Positions 7,933 to 17,145 of a stretch of DNA of 50,544 nt are shown here, in pieces (positions within the stretch are counted from its first letter, which is position 1; each line of letters starts with the position of its first letter). The notes beneath the pieces are model-generated. The model did not search any database and was not told where the DNA came from. It saw only the letters and a list, made by a program, of their open reading frames with translations. Source of the DNA: Armatimonadota bacterium (lineage in GTDB: Bacteria; Armatimonadota; UBA10988); the NCBI GenBank assembly GCA_016235455.1, contig JACRKZ010000010.1, positions 1 to 50,544 of the forward strand, in the 5' to 3' direction. The position numbers and the translations under genes are program-made.

Positions 7933-10487
7933 ACGCCTGGGCACTGTCGCTGGTCGTCGCGCTGTCTGGTCTGGCCGCCGCGCAGGAGGTCAAACCGCTG
8001 GTGCTGTCCGACTGCGACAGCCCCGCCGCCTGGGCGGGCGGCAGTCTGGACACCACCAACCTCAAACAAGGGGCCGGTGGCATCCGCTGGGACCACGGCA
8101 AGGATCCAGGCCTCTCGCTGCGGCAATGCCCCACCGACTGGTCGGCCTATGACCGCCTGACCTTCTGGCTCTGGTCGGCCAAGGCCACCGGCTCGCGGTT
8201 CATGCTGCTCATCTACTCTGACAACCCCAAGACCGAGGGCGACGACTACTACTCCGCGTCCATGCAGGCCAACTTCACCGGCTGGAAGCGCTTCAGCTTC
8301 TATCTGCCGCACCTGGGCGTCAATCGCGAGCCGGCGGGCTGGAACCAGATCAACCGGTTCGGCTTCAGCGCCTCGGGCTGGGGCAATGAGCCCAACCCCC
8401 AGACCATGCTGGTGCTTGATGATGTCCAGCTCATCCGAGGAGGTGCCGTCGTGGGACCCAGCCTAAGCGAAGACGAACTGTTCGAGTCACTGGACCTGAC
8501 GCGCCCGGAGTTGGCGGCCGTCAAGGCGGCGCTGGCCAAGGACGACAAGGCCACTGCCCGGCACGCGCTGGCCGCCTACTACCGCGCGCGGACCAACGTC
8601 AAGTACTTCGTGGGTCCAGGTGAGAAGGCCAACCCCAAACCGGCCAAGCCTGACACGGCGCGGGCCGAACGCGCGATGCGCCACCAGCTCGAGAGCATCG
8701 GCATCCAGCACGAGTTCGGCGCGGTCATCGACTGGCACTTCGACAAGACGGCCGAACCTGGCACAACCCGCGCGCTCAATCCCGAGTGGACCTGGCAGCT
8801 CAATCGCCACGCCGACTGGATTGCGCTGAGCCGGGCGTACCGCGACACCGGCGATGAGAAGTACGCCACCGAGTTCGTCGCCCAGATGACCCAATGGTCG
8901 CGGGATTGCCCGGTGCCCGAAGATTCCGCCAATGGCTACCGCTCGGCCTGGCGCACCATCGAGACCGGCATCCGCGCGGCGCAGATCTGGCCCGAGCTGT
9001 GGAATCGCTTCCTGCTCTCCCCGGCCATGACCGATGACGCGCTGATGGTCTTCCTCCGGGCCTACATCGACCACGCGCGACACCTGATGGCCTTCCACAC
9101 CAGCGGCAACTGGCTGGCCATGGAGGCCAACGGCCTGTATCACGTCGGCGCGCTGTTCCCCGAGTTCCGCGACGCGCCGGCCTGGCGCAAGACCGGCGCC
9201 GACTGGACGTATGCGGAGATGGAGAACCAGGTCTATCCCGACGGCATCCAGATTGAGCTGGCCAGCGGCTACCACCATGTCAGCCTGGGCAACTTCCTGG
9301 GCGTGTTCAAGATCGCCCGGCTCAACAATCTGGAGCTGCCGGCCGACTTCCTCGCGCGCCTGGAGCGCATGTACGACTTCGACACGCTGGGCAGCCTGCC
9401 CGACCGGCGCCTGCCCGCGGTGCAGGACGGCGGCTACATGGGCGTGCAGGGCGCCCTGCGCGAAGCGGCCGAGTTGTTCCCCGCGCGCTTGGACTTCCGT
9501 TGGTACGCCACGGAGGGCAAGGAAGGCGCGCCGCCCAAGCAGACCAGCTACGGCTTCCCCTATGCCGGTTACTACTTCCAGCGGTCGGGCTGGGAGAGCG
9601 ATGCGCGCTGCCTCATGTTCGACGGCGGCCCGTTTGGCTACGGCCATCAGCACGAGGACAAGCTGGAGATCATCGTCCACGCCTACGGGAAACTGCTGCT
9701 CCTCGACCCCGGTGTCTACACGTACGAACGCAGCAAGTGGCGCAGCTACTTCTGCGATTCGCAGAGCCACAACGTGGTGCTGGTGGACGGTCAGCCGCAA
9801 CGCCGCGCCGGCCGGCCGCGTGAGCAGTATGTCGTCAAACAGCCGCTACCCCACGTCTGGGAGACGGCGGCCGACCACGACTACGTCGAGGCGACTTACG
9901 ACGAGCCGTTTGGCGGCGCGGTCAAACTCGGCGTGAAGCACACGCGCCGCGTGCTGTTCGTCAAGCCCGACTACTGGGTCATGCTCGACAGCCTGGAGAG
10001 CGTGGACGGCAAGCCGCACAGCTACGACGCGCTGTTCCACTTCAACTACGGCAAGCTGGCGCTCGATGGGCTGCGCGCGCGCACCGAGTATGCCGAGTCG
10101 GCCAATCTCTCGGTCACCGCGGCGCCGCGGGCTGGCCTGAAGCTGAGCATGGTGGAGGGCCGCGAAGACCCGGTGCAGGGCTGGCTCATCGAGGGCAGCA
10201 GCCGCGCCAAGCCAGCGCCGGTGGGCATCTACACCTGGCAGGGCGACCGCACGAGCCACCTCCTGACGGTGCTCATGCCCTACCGCCAAGGCGCGGTCGA
10301 TCCCATCGCACGCGTGGAAGCGCTGGGTGAGGACGGCCTGGGCGCGACCATCGTGTTTGGCGACGGACGAAGCCACCAGGTGCGGTTCTCGGGCGGCGCA
10401 CCGGCCGAGCTGCAGCTCGGCGCCGTGCACGGCAAGGGCCGCGCGCTCTGGTCCAACGGAACCCAAAGCATCGCGGCCGGCGGGTAA
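7929..10487 (+). CDS. Heparinase II/III-family polysaccharide lyase with N-terminal carbohydrate-binding-like domain
   Basis: 852 residues, secreted. Signal peptide about 1-18; residues about 20-155 form a beta-sandwich carbohydrate-binding-like domain (ends MLVLDDVQLIRG); residues about 190-500 are the alpha-toroid with SGNWLAMEANGLYHVG; the C-terminal part is the heparinase II/III beta-sandwich with GYGHQHEDKLEI near residue 572 and LLLDPGVYTYE. Lyases of this fold cleave uronate-containing polysaccharides such as alginate, heparin or oligo-uronates by beta-elimination; the polymer cannot be assigned. It is the last gene of the plus-strand run and ends inside a strong hairpin at 10468-10506. 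Confidence 0.88.
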   Translation: MNAWALSLVVALSGLAAAQEVKPLVLSDCDSPAAWAGGSLDTTNLKQGAGGIRWDHGKDPGLSLRQCPTDWSAYDRLTFWLWSAKATGSRFMLLIYSDNPKTEGDDYYSASMQANFTGWKRFSFYLPHLGVNREPAGWNQINRFGFSASGWGNEPNPQTMLVLDDVQLIRGGAVVGPSLSEDELFESLDLTRPELAAVKAALAKDDKATARHALAAYYRARTNVKYFVGPGEKANPKPAKPDTARAERAMRHQLESIGIQHEFGAVIDWHFDKTAEPGTTRALNPEWTWQLNRHADWIALSRAYRDTGDEKYATEFVAQMTQWSRDCPVPEDSANGYRSAWRTIETGIRAAQIWPELWNRFLLSPAMTDDALMVFLRAYIDHARHLMAFHTSGNWLAMEANGLYHVGALFPEFRDAPAWRKTGADWTYAEMENQVYPDGIQIELASGYHHVSLGNFLGVFKIARLNNLELPADFLARLERMYDFDTLGSLPDRRLPAVQDGGYMGVQGALREAAELFPARLDFRWYATEGKEGAPPKQTSYGFPYAGYYFQRSGWESDARCLMFDGGPFGYGHQHEDKLEIIVHAYGKLLLLDPGVYTYERSKWRSYFCDSQSHNVVLVDGQPQRRAGRPREQYVVKQPLPHVWETAADHDYVEATYDEPFGGAVKLGVKHTRRVLFVKPDYWVMLDSLESVDGKPHSYDALFHFNYGKLALDGLRARTEYAESANLSVTAAPRAGLKLSMVEGREDPVQGWLIEGSSRAKPAPVGIYTWQGDRTSHLLTVLMPYRQGAVDPIARVEALGEDGLGATIVFGDGRSHQVRFSGGAPAELQLGAVHGKGRALWSNGTQSIAAGG

Positions 10488-10506
10488 GCCCCACCGGCCG
10501 CGATGC
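10468..10506. terminator. Bidirectional hairpin terminator between convergent lyase and prepilin genes
   Basis: Perfect 13-bp inverted arms at 10468-10480 and 10494-10506, extended by three inner G-C pairs. The stop codon of the lyase lies in the loop. There is no clear T-tract. It lies 28 nt beyond the prepilin stop, so it can serve both genes. Confidence 0.65.
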
Positions 10507-10534
10507 TGCATGGTGTCGAGCGCCCGGCGGTCGA

Positions 10535-11185
<651 letters not shown>

Positions 11186-11230
11186 CAGGTGATCCTCCTG
11201 CTTCGGGGACGTACGCGCCCCGCGCTTCCT

Positions 11231-11259
11231 AGCATATGCACCGCGCGGCGCCACGTCAA
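11231..11259 (-). promoter_or_regulatory. Promoter of prepilin copy 1
   Basis: Read on the minus strand: TTGACG, 17-nt spacer, TATGCT. It is 46 nt upstream of the start codon and is positioned as in copy 2. Confidence 0.65.
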
Positions 11260-11323
11260 ACACCATCATGCGGCCCCTGGCTGCCCGCCGCCGTTAAGTT
11301 CCCGCAACGTGGCCAGGCCGATA

Positions 11324-11337
11324 TACCCGCGCGGGTA
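11324..11337. promoter_or_regulatory. Palindrome TACCC-N4-GGGTA, possible operator
   Basis: Perfect TACCC-GCGC-GGGTA in the 320-nt gap between the two prepilin genes. It has the same arms and spacer length as the operator-like site inside the thioredoxin promoter at 12293-12310. It sits about 65 nt upstream of the copy 1 -35 box. Function unknown. Confidence 0.35.
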
Positions 11338-11440
11338 GATACCACGGAGGCTGGTAGCGCGCGCCGTGCACCGCTGCGGCAGGGCAAGCGTTGGCCTCGC
11401 GCGCGAGTGGTCTCCGCGGCGCACGAAGCGCCCCAACCGC

Positions 11441-11471
11441 CGCGGCCGACGGGCATGGCCCGCCGGCCGCG
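11441..11471 (-). terminator. Hairpin terminator of prepilin copy 2
   Basis: 14-bp arms with one mismatch (A11449-C11463) and a 3-nt loop, 35 nt past the prepilin copy 2 stop. Very GC-rich, with no U-tract. The remainder of the 11186-11505 gap holds the copy 1 promoter and the palindrome at 11324; nothing else is seen. Confidence 0.55.
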
Positions 11472-11505
11472 AGAACAGGTCACGGATTGCGACGCGGCGC
11501 ACCCA

Positions 11506-12156
<651 letters not shown>

Positions 12157-12200
12157 CGGGTGATCCTCCTGCCTCGGGTCCAATACTCCCCGTATTTGCT

Positions 12201-12229
12201 AGCTTATTCAGCGGGAGACGCATCGTCAA
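12201..12229 (-). promoter_or_regulatory. Promoter of prepilin copy 2
   Basis: Read on the minus strand: TTGACG, 17-nt spacer, TAAGCT. Same layout as the copy 1 promoter, with a different spacer sequence. Confidence 0.65.
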
Positions 12230-12289
12230 ATACAATCCGCCATTGAACGCTTGCCGCACCGTCGTTACACGAACGCTACATCAGCACCC

Positions 12290-12317
12290 TTGCATACCCA
12301 GCGGGGTATGGTATACT
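12290..12317 (+). promoter_or_regulatory. Promoter with embedded CsoR/CstR-like operator for the thioredoxin fusion
   Basis: TTGCAT, 16 nt, TATACT: a good sigma70-type promoter ending 19 nt before ATG 12337. A perfect palindrome, CATACCC-AGCG-GGGTATG (12293-12310), fills the spacer. AT-flanked C-tract/G-tract palindromes of this kind are typical of CsoR/RcnR/CstR family repressors, which sense copper, nickel/cobalt or persulfide. No such repressor gene lies in the window. Confidence 0.6.
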
Positions 12318-12336
12318 AAGGCCAGTGGAGAACGAC

Positions 12337-12933
12337 ATGGGCTCGATGGCGGGCAAGGTGCTGCTGGCGATGGCCGCGGCGTATGCATGGCACAGGTTGG
12401 TGGCGGGTCGCGACGGCGGCACCTGCCCTTTGATGTGCTCGCCGTGGCGGGCGCTGGCGTTCGGCTCGGTGTTTGGATTGATGTGGGCCTGGCCGGCGCG
12501 GACGGCACCTGCGGCGAGCGGGCCGCTGTCGGCCGAACTGGCGGGTATCGAGCGCAAGGAGACGAAGATGGCTAGCGTGAAGACTGGTGTTCCGGTGCAT
12601 GTCGATGAGTCGACCTTTGCCGAGTTGGTGCGCACGGCGGACAAGCCGCTGGTGATCGACGCCTACGCCGACTGGTGCGGCCCGTGCAAGATGCTCGCGC
12701 CGGAGTTGGAGAAGGCGGCGGCCAGCTTGGGCGACCGCGCCTATGTCATCAAGATCAACGTCGACGAGAGCCCACAGGCCGCGGCGGCGTTGCATGTGCG
12801 CAGCATCCCGGCGCTGTTCGTGGTCAAGGGCGACGCCATCGTCGACCGCTGGGTCGGCTTCAGCGATGCGGCCAGCATCGTCGAGCGCGCCGAAAAGCAG
12901 TTCAGCAGCCAGCCCGTGCCCGCGGGCAGCTAG
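12337..12933 (+). CDS. DUF6132-like membrane segment fused to thioredoxin
   Basis: Long form of 198 residues. Residues about 1-60 have two hydrophobic stretches around GTCPLMCSPWRALAFG, resembling small DUF6132 membrane proteins. Residues about 78-198 are a thioredoxin with the active site WCGPC (Cys114, Cys117) and the cis-Pro in SIPALFV. GGAG 6 nt upstream supports ATG 12337. An internal ATG at 12568, in frame and preceded by AAGGAG at 6 nt, would make a free 121-residue thioredoxin, so both a membrane-bound and a cytosolic reductase may be produced. The operator-like palindrome in its promoter suggests thiol, persulfide or metal stress control. Confidence 0.82.
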   Translation: MGSMAGKVLLAMAAAYAWHRLVAGRDGGTCPLMCSPWRALAFGSVFGLMWAWPARTAPAASGPLSAELAGIERKETKMASVKTGVPVHVDESTFAELVRTADKPLVIDAYADWCGPCKMLAPELEKAAASLGDRAYVIKINVDESPQAAAALHVRSIPALFVVKGDAIVDRWVGFSDAASIVERAEKQFSSQPVPAGS

Positions 12934-12938
12934 GAACC

Positions 12939-12971
12939 AGCCGGGTGGGTGCCGACGGTGCCCACCCGGCT
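12939..12971 (+). terminator. Hairpin after the thioredoxin gene
   Basis: Perfect 11-bp arms, AGCCGGGTGGG and its complement, 5 nt after the thioredoxin stop and just before hemW. Few T residues follow, so termination may be partial. Confidence 0.6.
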
Positions 12972-12976
12972 GTATC

Positions 12977-14152
12977 ATGCTCTGTGTGAACCAACAACCG
13001 ACCAGCACCAACGCCGAGCCGTGGGCCGTCTACATTCACGTGCCCTTCTGTGGCCGGCGTTGTGCCTATTGTGACTTCGCTACCTCGGCCCTCCCCTCTG
13101 CCGGGCCAGCTGCCGATGCGCTGAAGAGCCGCTACGTCCAGACGGTGTTGGCCGAAATCGGCCAGAGCGCCCAGCGACCGGCGAGCAGCGTCTACTTCGG
13201 CGGCGGCACGCCCACCCAGCTGGCGGCCGACCAACTTCTGTCCATCCTCGACTCGCTCCGCGCCCACGGCGGCATCCTGCCCGGCGCCGAAGTGACCATC
13301 GAGGCCAACCCCACCACGGCCGAGGGGGCACTCTTCGCCGCGCTGCGCCAAGGCGGGTTCAATCGACTGAGCATGGGCTTCCAGAGCCTCGACGACCGTC
13401 TGCTGGCCGAGCTCGGCCGCACCCACAGCGCCGCCGAAGCGCGGGCCGCGTACCATGTGGCCCGCGGCGCCGGGTTCGACAACGTCAGCCTGGACCTGAT
13501 GTTCAACCTGCCCGGCCAGACACTCGAGGACTTCCAGCGCGACCTGGAAGGCGTGGTGGCGCTGGGACCCGAGCATCTCTCGCTGTACAGCCTGACCGTC
13601 GAGGAGGGCACGCCGTTCGCCGCGCGCGCCGCCCGCGGCGACCTGATCCTGCCCGACGAGGAGGTGGACGCGGCGATGTTCGAGTGGGCCCACGACTGGC
13701 TGCCCTCCGTGGGCTATGGCGCCTACGAGATCAGCAACTTCGCGCGGGCCGGCCGCGAGAGCCGCCACAACAGCGCGTACTGGCGCAACGAGGAGTACCG
13801 TGGCTACGGGCCTGGCGCGGCGTCCTATGTGGCGCGCCGGCGCTGGCTCAACCACGCCGATCTGGAACGCTGGCGGGCGGCCGTGTTCCAACAGATCGAC
13901 GATCTGGCCGACTCGGAAACACGGGACGAGGACGGCGAGCGACGCGAGACCATGTACCTGGGGCTAAGGCGGTTGGCCGGGGTGGACACCGCGTGGTATG
14001 AACAACGCTATGGCGCGCCGCCCGAAGCATGGTTCTCCGCGGAACTCGGCCGCTTGGTGGCAGCGGGCTGGATCGAACGGACGGATACCGCCTGGCGACT
14101 GACGCGCGCGGGCCTGATGGTGGCCAACCGCGTCTTCATGGAGTTTGTGTAG
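12977..14152 (+). CDS. hemW: HemW-like heme chaperone (radical SAM, coproporphyrinogen III oxidase-like)
   Basis: 391 residues from ATG 12977. Radical SAM cysteines are C-X3-C-X2-C in HVPFCGRRCAYCDF, the glycine-rich stretch is YFGGGTPT, and the heme-binding HNXXYW motif is present (RHNSAYW). HNXXYW together with CX3CX2C marks HemW rather than the true oxygen-independent oxidase HemN. HemW binds heme and inserts it into respiratory proteins in the cytoplasm. It is followed after 1 nt by mreC, so it heads a hemW-mreC-mreD-tsaE-tsaB-rimI run. The start is just downstream of a hairpin and no strong ribosome binding site is seen. Confidence 0.9.
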   Translation: MLCVNQQPTSTNAEPWAVYIHVPFCGRRCAYCDFATSALPSAGPAADALKSRYVQTVLAEIGQSAQRPASSVYFGGGTPTQLAADQLLSILDSLRAHGGILPGAEVTIEANPTTAEGALFAALRQGGFNRLSMGFQSLDDRLLAELGRTHSAAEARAAYHVARGAGFDNVSLDLMFNLPGQTLEDFQRDLEGVVALGPEHLSLYSLTVEEGTPFAARAARGDLILPDEEVDAAMFEWAHDWLPSVGYGAYEISNFARAGRESRHNSAYWRNEEYRGYGPGAASYVARRRWLNHADLERWRAAVFQQIDDLADSETRDEDGERRETMYLGLRRLAGVDTAWYEQRYGAPPEAWFSAELGRLVAAGWIERTDTAWRLTRAGLMVANRVFMEFV

Positions 14153-14153
14153 C

Positions 14154-15002
14154 ATGTATTCCGACGCCACGCGACCGCGATCGCGCTGGTGGTGGGTGCT
14201 GGGTCTGCTGCTGGTGCTGCTTGTGCTGCGCCAGACACGACCGGGCCAGCCCGCCACTGACGTCGGCACGCGCGCCGTGGACACCACGCTACGTCCCGCG
14301 CGCGTGGCGCTCAGCGCCACGGGCGGCTGGCTGGCGGACACCTGGGGCAACCTGACCCATCTACGCTCACTGAACCGGCGAAGCCACGCCCTCGAGGGGG
14401 AGCTGGCCAGGAACCAGAGCCAGGCCGCGCAGCTCGTCGAACTGCGTGCGGAGGTTACCCGCCTGCGCCGTCTGGCCGACCTGCGGCAGGCGTTGGACCG
14501 GCCCAGCGTCTCGGCGCGCGCCATCGGCCGCAGCCCCAGCCCCTGGTTTCGCACGCTGACGCTGAACGTTGGCGCGCGCCGCGGCGTGCAGACCGGCTGC
14601 GCCGTCGTGGCGCCGGAAGGCCTTGTCGGCCAGGTCTACCAGGTGGCCGCCGGCACCTGCCGCGTGCTCTGCGTGGTGGACCGGCTGGGCAGTGCCGGGG
14701 TGCGCCTGCAGCCGCCGCCGGCACGGTCCGTTGTCGGCGTGGCGCGGGGCGACGGCAACAACCTGTGCACGCTGGCCTACGACGGGCTGGAGGCCAAGGT
14801 CAACGCCGGCGACGTGGTGGTCACCTCGGGCCAGGAGGCAGGCAGTCTGTTCCCCGCGGGCCTGGTGGTCGGTCGCGTGGCCAAGGTGGAGAAGCGGCCC
14901 CACGAATCCTCGATGCGACTGACTATCCAACCGGCGGTTCTGCCCGAGCAGGTGGAGGAAGTGTCGATCCTGCTGCCCGAGCCCGAGGACACACGGCCGT
15001 GA
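14154..15002 (+). CDS. mreC: Rod shape-determining protein MreC
   Basis: 282 residues. One N-terminal transmembrane helix (WWWVLGLLLVLLVL), a coiled coil about residues 70-105, then the MreC beta-barrel domains with PSPWFRTLTLNVG, GLVGQVYQV and GDVVVTSGQ. MreC is the periplasmic scaffold of the elongasome that links MreB to RodA and PBP2. It begins 1 nt after the hemW stop and its own stop overlaps the mreD start (GTGA). MreB, RodA and PBP2 are absent from the window. Confidence 0.93.
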   Translation: MYSDATRPRSRWWWVLGLLLVLLVLRQTRPGQPATDVGTRAVDTTLRPARVALSATGGWLADTWGNLTHLRSLNRRSHALEGELARNQSQAAQLVELRAEVTRLRRLADLRQALDRPSVSARAIGRSPSPWFRTLTLNVGARRGVQTGCAVVAPEGLVGQVYQVAAGTCRVLCVVDRLGSAGVRLQPPPARSVVGVARGDGNNLCTLAYDGLEAKVNAGDVVVTSGQEAGSLFPAGLVVGRVAKVEKRPHESSMRLTIQPAVLPEQVEEVSILLPEPEDTRP

Positions 15003-15487
15003 GCGACCGCGTCCCGGCCTGGGTGCCATGGATGTGCCTCGTCGCGGTACTCCTGCAGAGCCACTTGGCCTACCGGATGGGCTGGGCCGGTGAGTTCTGT
15101 GACCTGTCGCTGGCCGTGGCCCTGTCCTGCGCCTTGGCGGCCGGTGAGGAGACGGGGATTCTGGCCGGCCTCGTGGTGGGCCTGCTCATGGGCTACAGCG
15201 CCGGCCTGGCCCTGCCGGCGTTCATCGTGTCGCGCGTGGTGGCCGCCGGCGCCGTGGGCCGCATGCGGTTCGTCGTGCATGCGGGCAACCCGCTGGCCCA
15301 GGTGGGCGTCGTGGCCCTGGGCGCGGTGGGGGCGGAGGTGCTGTTCGCGCTCTTCTACCCAGCGGTACTCGGCCAGCCAGGCTGGTTCGAGCGCGTGCTG
15401 TTCCGCGCCGGGCTGACCGCGATTGTGACGCTTCCGGTGGCATGGCTGCTATCATGGTTGCCACTGCCCGAGGAGCGGATGGCTTGA
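14999..15487 (+). CDS. mreD: Rod shape-determining protein MreD
   Basis: 162 residues, nearly all hydrophobic, with about five membrane helices, as in MreD. The GTG start overlaps the mreC stop by 4 nt and the TGA stop overlaps the tsaE ATG by 1 nt. The family call rests on hydrophobic profile, size and position right after mreC; sequence conservation in MreD is low. Confidence 0.85.
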   Translation: MSDRVPAWVPWMCLVAVLLQSHLAYRMGWAGEFCDLSLAVALSCALAAGEETGILAGLVVGLLMGYSAGLALPAFIVSRVVAAGAVGRMRFVVHAGNPLAQVGVVALGAVGAEVLFALFYPAVLGQPGWFERVLFRAGLTAIVTLPVAWLLSWLPLPEERMA

Positions 15488-15942
15488 TGGCACCGTTGAC
15501 AATCCTCTCGCTGGCCGACGAAGAGGCCACACGCCAACTTGGTGCGCGTCTGGGCGCCGCCGCTCGCGCCGGCGATGTGATCGCCTTGCACGGTGAACTC
15601 GGCGCCGGCAAGACCACCCTCGTCCACGGCCTGGCCGCGGCGCTGGCCATCGCGGGGCCCGTACCCAGTCCTACCTTTGTGCTGGTTCGCGAGTATGAGG
15701 GCCGCTTGCGACTGTGGCACGTCGACGCCTACCGCCTGGCCGGCAGCGACGAGGCACTGGCCATCGGCCTGGACGAATGCCTGCCCGGTGACGGCGTGAC
15801 CTGTGTCGAATGGGCCGAGCGCATCGCCGATCTGGTTCCGCCGACGGCACTGGTCGTGCGGCTGGCCGCTGACGGCGAGGGTCGCCGAGCGGAGTTGTCC
15901 GCGACCGATCTGGCGCGCTGGATGGGAGACGATGTAGCGTGA
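15487..15942 (+). CDS. tsaE: tRNA threonylcarbamoyladenosine biosynthesis ATPase TsaE
   Basis: 151 residues. The Walker A motif is GELGAGKTT, followed by SPTFVLVREY and HVDAYRL, which are family hallmarks. TsaE is the ATPase that cycles the TsaB-TsaD complex making t6A37 on ANN-decoding tRNAs. It is coupled to mreD upstream (TGATG) and to tsaB downstream (GTGA overlap at 15939-15942). Confidence 0.95.
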   Translation: MAPLTILSLADEEATRQLGARLGAAARAGDVIALHGELGAGKTTLVHGLAAALAIAGPVPSPTFVLVREYEGRLRLWHVDAYRLAGSDEALAIGLDECLPGDGVTCVEWAERIADLVPPTALVVRLAADGEGRRAELSATDLARWMGDDVA

Positions 15943-16682
15943 GGCACCTGCTGGCCATCGAAGCATCGACGGGCTCGGCCTCCATGGCCGTCATCCGCGG
16001 CGACGCCACGCTGCTCGCCGAGTTCACCTTCGCCGCGCAGCGTACCATGGCGCGCCGCCTGGTGCCCTTGCTCGACACGTTACTGCGCTCGGTCGATCTG
16101 GCGCCGGATGCCATCGACGCGTTGGCCGTGGGCCTCGGGCCCGGCTCATTCACCAGCCTGCGTGTGGCGCTGGCCACCATCAAGGGCATCGCCCTCGGCG
16201 CCGAGCAGGCGCCGCCGGTGCTGGGGGTCGGCTCGCTCGAGGTGCTGGCCGCCGGCGCGCCACTGGGTGTGCGCCGGCCGGTCTGCGCGGTCATCGCGGC
16301 ACCCAAGCGCAGCGTTTACGCGGCGGTCTACGCACGCGTCAACGAGGATCTCACCAACTGCCTGTTCGGGCCGGCGCTGCTGGAGACCAGCGAACTGGCC
16401 GATCGGCTGGCGGCCATCGGCCAGGACGTGGTGGTGGTCGGCCCTACCAGCGCAGCCGACCGCGAGTTGCTCACCGCTGCGGGCGCGTCGTTCCTGCCCG
16501 CGGTCCACGATGTGCCACGGGCGGCGGTACTCGCCCATCTGGCGCTCGGCCGTCTGAACGCGGGCGAACGCCATGATGCGGGCACACTGACGCCGTTGTA
16601 CATTCACCCCTCCGAGCCCGAGGTCAAGCTCGGGCAGACCTTCGCGCGCGCAGGCGGACCCGACGATGCCGGCACTGCCTGA
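15939..16682 (+). CDS. tsaB: tRNA threonylcarbamoyladenosine biosynthesis protein TsaB
   Basis: 247 residues, GTG start. An ASKHA fold with LLAIEASTGSASMAVI at the N-terminus and GLGPGSFTSLRVALATIKGIA. TsaB is the non-catalytic partner that holds TsaD. It overlaps the rimI start by 17 nt. The tsaD gene lies in a separate, opposite-strand operon at 29281-30315. Confidence 0.94.
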   Translation: MRHLLAIEASTGSASMAVIRGDATLLAEFTFAAQRTMARRLVPLLDTLLRSVDLAPDAIDALAVGLGPGSFTSLRVALATIKGIALGAEQAPPVLGVGSLEVLAAGAPLGVRRPVCAVIAAPKRSVYAAVYARVNEDLTNCLFGPALLETSELADRLAAIGQDVVVVGPTSAADRELLTAAGASFLPAVHDVPRAAVLAHLALGRLNAGERHDAGTLTPLYIHPSEPEVKLGQTFARAGGPDDAGTA

Positions 16683-17145
16683 TGGCTTTACGCTGCGCCC
16701 GGGCGGCCTGGACGACATCGATGCGTTGCAGGCCATCGAGCGGCACTGCTTCCGCGCCTCGCAATCGGCTGAGCAGTACCGCCGTGAGTTGACTTCGCCG
16801 CAGTGCCACACGTTGGTGGTGGAGTTCCAGGGCCATGTCGTGGGCTATGCCATGGCCAACCTGGTGCTCGACGAAGCGCATGTGCCGTCTGTCGGCATCG
16901 CCGAGCCCTATCGCCGCGTCGGGCTGGGGCGCGCCCTGATGGTGCGCATGCTGGAGTTGGTTCGGGCGCATGGCGCGCGACACGTCTACCTGGAAGTGCG
17001 GCGCACCAACCGAGCCGCGCGCCGGCTCTATGAGGGTCTGGGCTTCGAGTTGCTCAGCATCCGTCGCGACTACTACTGGGACCCGCCCGACGACGGCATG
17101 GTCATGCGCCTCGCGTTCGATGGACCGACGCCAGCAGTTCCGTGA
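16666..17145 (+). CDS. rimI: RimI-like ribosomal protein N-acetyltransferase (GNAT)
   Basis: 159 residues. GNAT fold with the acetyl-CoA loop YRRVGLGRALM and the RimI-type end TNRAARRLYEGLGFE. RimI acetylates the N-terminus of ribosomal protein S18 in E. coli and is often encoded beside tsaB, as here. Its 3' end overlaps the 3' end of the opposite-strand glycosyltransferase by 44 nt. Confidence 0.9.
   Translation: MPALPDGFTLRPGGLDDIDALQAIERHCFRASQSAEQYRRELTSPQCHTLVVEFQGHVVGYAMANLVLDEAHVPSVGIAEPYRRVGLGRALMVRMLELVRAHGARHVYLEVRRTNRAARRLYEGLGFELLSIRRDYYWDPPDDGMVMRLAFDGPTPAVP

Noticed and set aside
8487..9800. 437-residue minus-strand frame inside the lyase
   Set aside because: Shadow frame rich in Val, Gly and His, with no motif and no start signal.
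12743..12976. Upstream extension of HemW
   Set aside because: It lies in another frame of the thioredoxin gene; HemW homology begins after ATG 12977.
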